From: Clostridia bacterium
GTDB lineage: Bacteria > Bacillota > Clostridia > Oscillospirales > Acutalibacteraceae
Direction: 5' to 3'
Assembly (NCBI GenBank): GCA_900755895.1
Contig: CAAEIG010000042.1
Location: 1 to 30,818, forward strand
Length of the DNA stretch: 30,818 nt
The translations under genes were made by a program, and so were the position numbers. Positions 30,731 through 30,818 of the stretch are shown here, one piece after another (positions within the stretch are counted from its first letter, which is position 1; every line of letters begins with the position of its first letter). Under the pieces are notes generated by a model. It did no database searches, had not been told where the DNA came from, and saw only the letters and a program-made list of their open reading frames with translations.

Positions 30731-30818
30731 TAATCTCAATCACACAGGGATTTACCTCTATTCTAAGGGCAAAATCATGATTCATTTGACCTTTGACTAC
30801 AAAACCGATGAAAAATGC
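30720..30818 (+). other. AT-rich tail of unknown origin, open in one frame
   Basis: From about 30720 to the window end one frame stays open (33 codons, including NLNHTGIYLYSKGK and MIHLTFDYKTDEKC) without an obvious ribosome site. The base composition departs sharply from the upstream genes. I do not recognise the product; it may belong to an inserted element continuing past the window. Confidence 0.35.

Overview
The window looks like chromosomal DNA from a spore-forming, GC-rich Clostridia species (Oscillospirales-like, by inference). The evidence is a spoIIID gene beside a spoIIQ-type M23 gene, Gram-positive envelope genes (LCP ligase, L,D-transpeptidase with SLH domains, GH25 lysozyme), AAGGAGG-type ribosome binding sites and mostly TTGACA/TATAAT-type promoters. 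Genes are densely packed with frequent 1-8 bp overlaps and clear hairpin terminators.

Region 1 (1-11.6 kb, all +) is one long surface-glycopolymer operon that begins before the window. It encodes two COG5610-type HAD/glycan proteins (the first cut by the window edge), an ABC-2 polysaccharide exporter (permease plus ATPase), two paralogous glycosyltransferases with the E-D-G / H-P / S signature of bacterial sialyltransferases, a GT2 enzyme fused to a GT32-like domain that has lost its DxD, a KdsB-like CMP-sugar synthetase, a DRE-TIM aldolase with an unassigned C-terminal domain, and an LCP ligase. Together they suggest a Gram-positive wall polymer built from a CMP-activated 2-keto-3-deoxy sugar acid. 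The aldolase may replace the usual KdsA/NeuB synthase. This is the best candidate for a new system in the window.

Region 2 (11.6-13.1 kb, -) holds a CatA-type chloramphenicol acetyltransferase, a ComFB-family protein and tRNA-Val(CAC) with its promoter and terminator. Region 3 (13.1-19.9 kb, +) has a GH25 lysozyme without a signal peptide, then a tight run galT, comFC, tcdA, folE, folP-folB fusion, folK and a P-loop kinase-like gene. Region 4 (20-26.2 kb) has a CPA2 antiporter, a secreted SLH/L,D-transpeptidase, a 59-residue ribbon-helix-helix regulator on the minus strand and an S9 peptidase. Region 5 (26.3-28.5 kb) has spoIIID converging on spoIIQ, lexA with an unusual palindromic box, and a candidate small RNA.

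Region 6 (28.5-30.8 kb, +) has a GNAT acetyltransferase and a YtrA-type GntR/ABC ATPase pair. The next gene of that operon (a permease, by inference) stops after 15 codons, where the DNA turns AT-rich. That may be the edge of an insertion.
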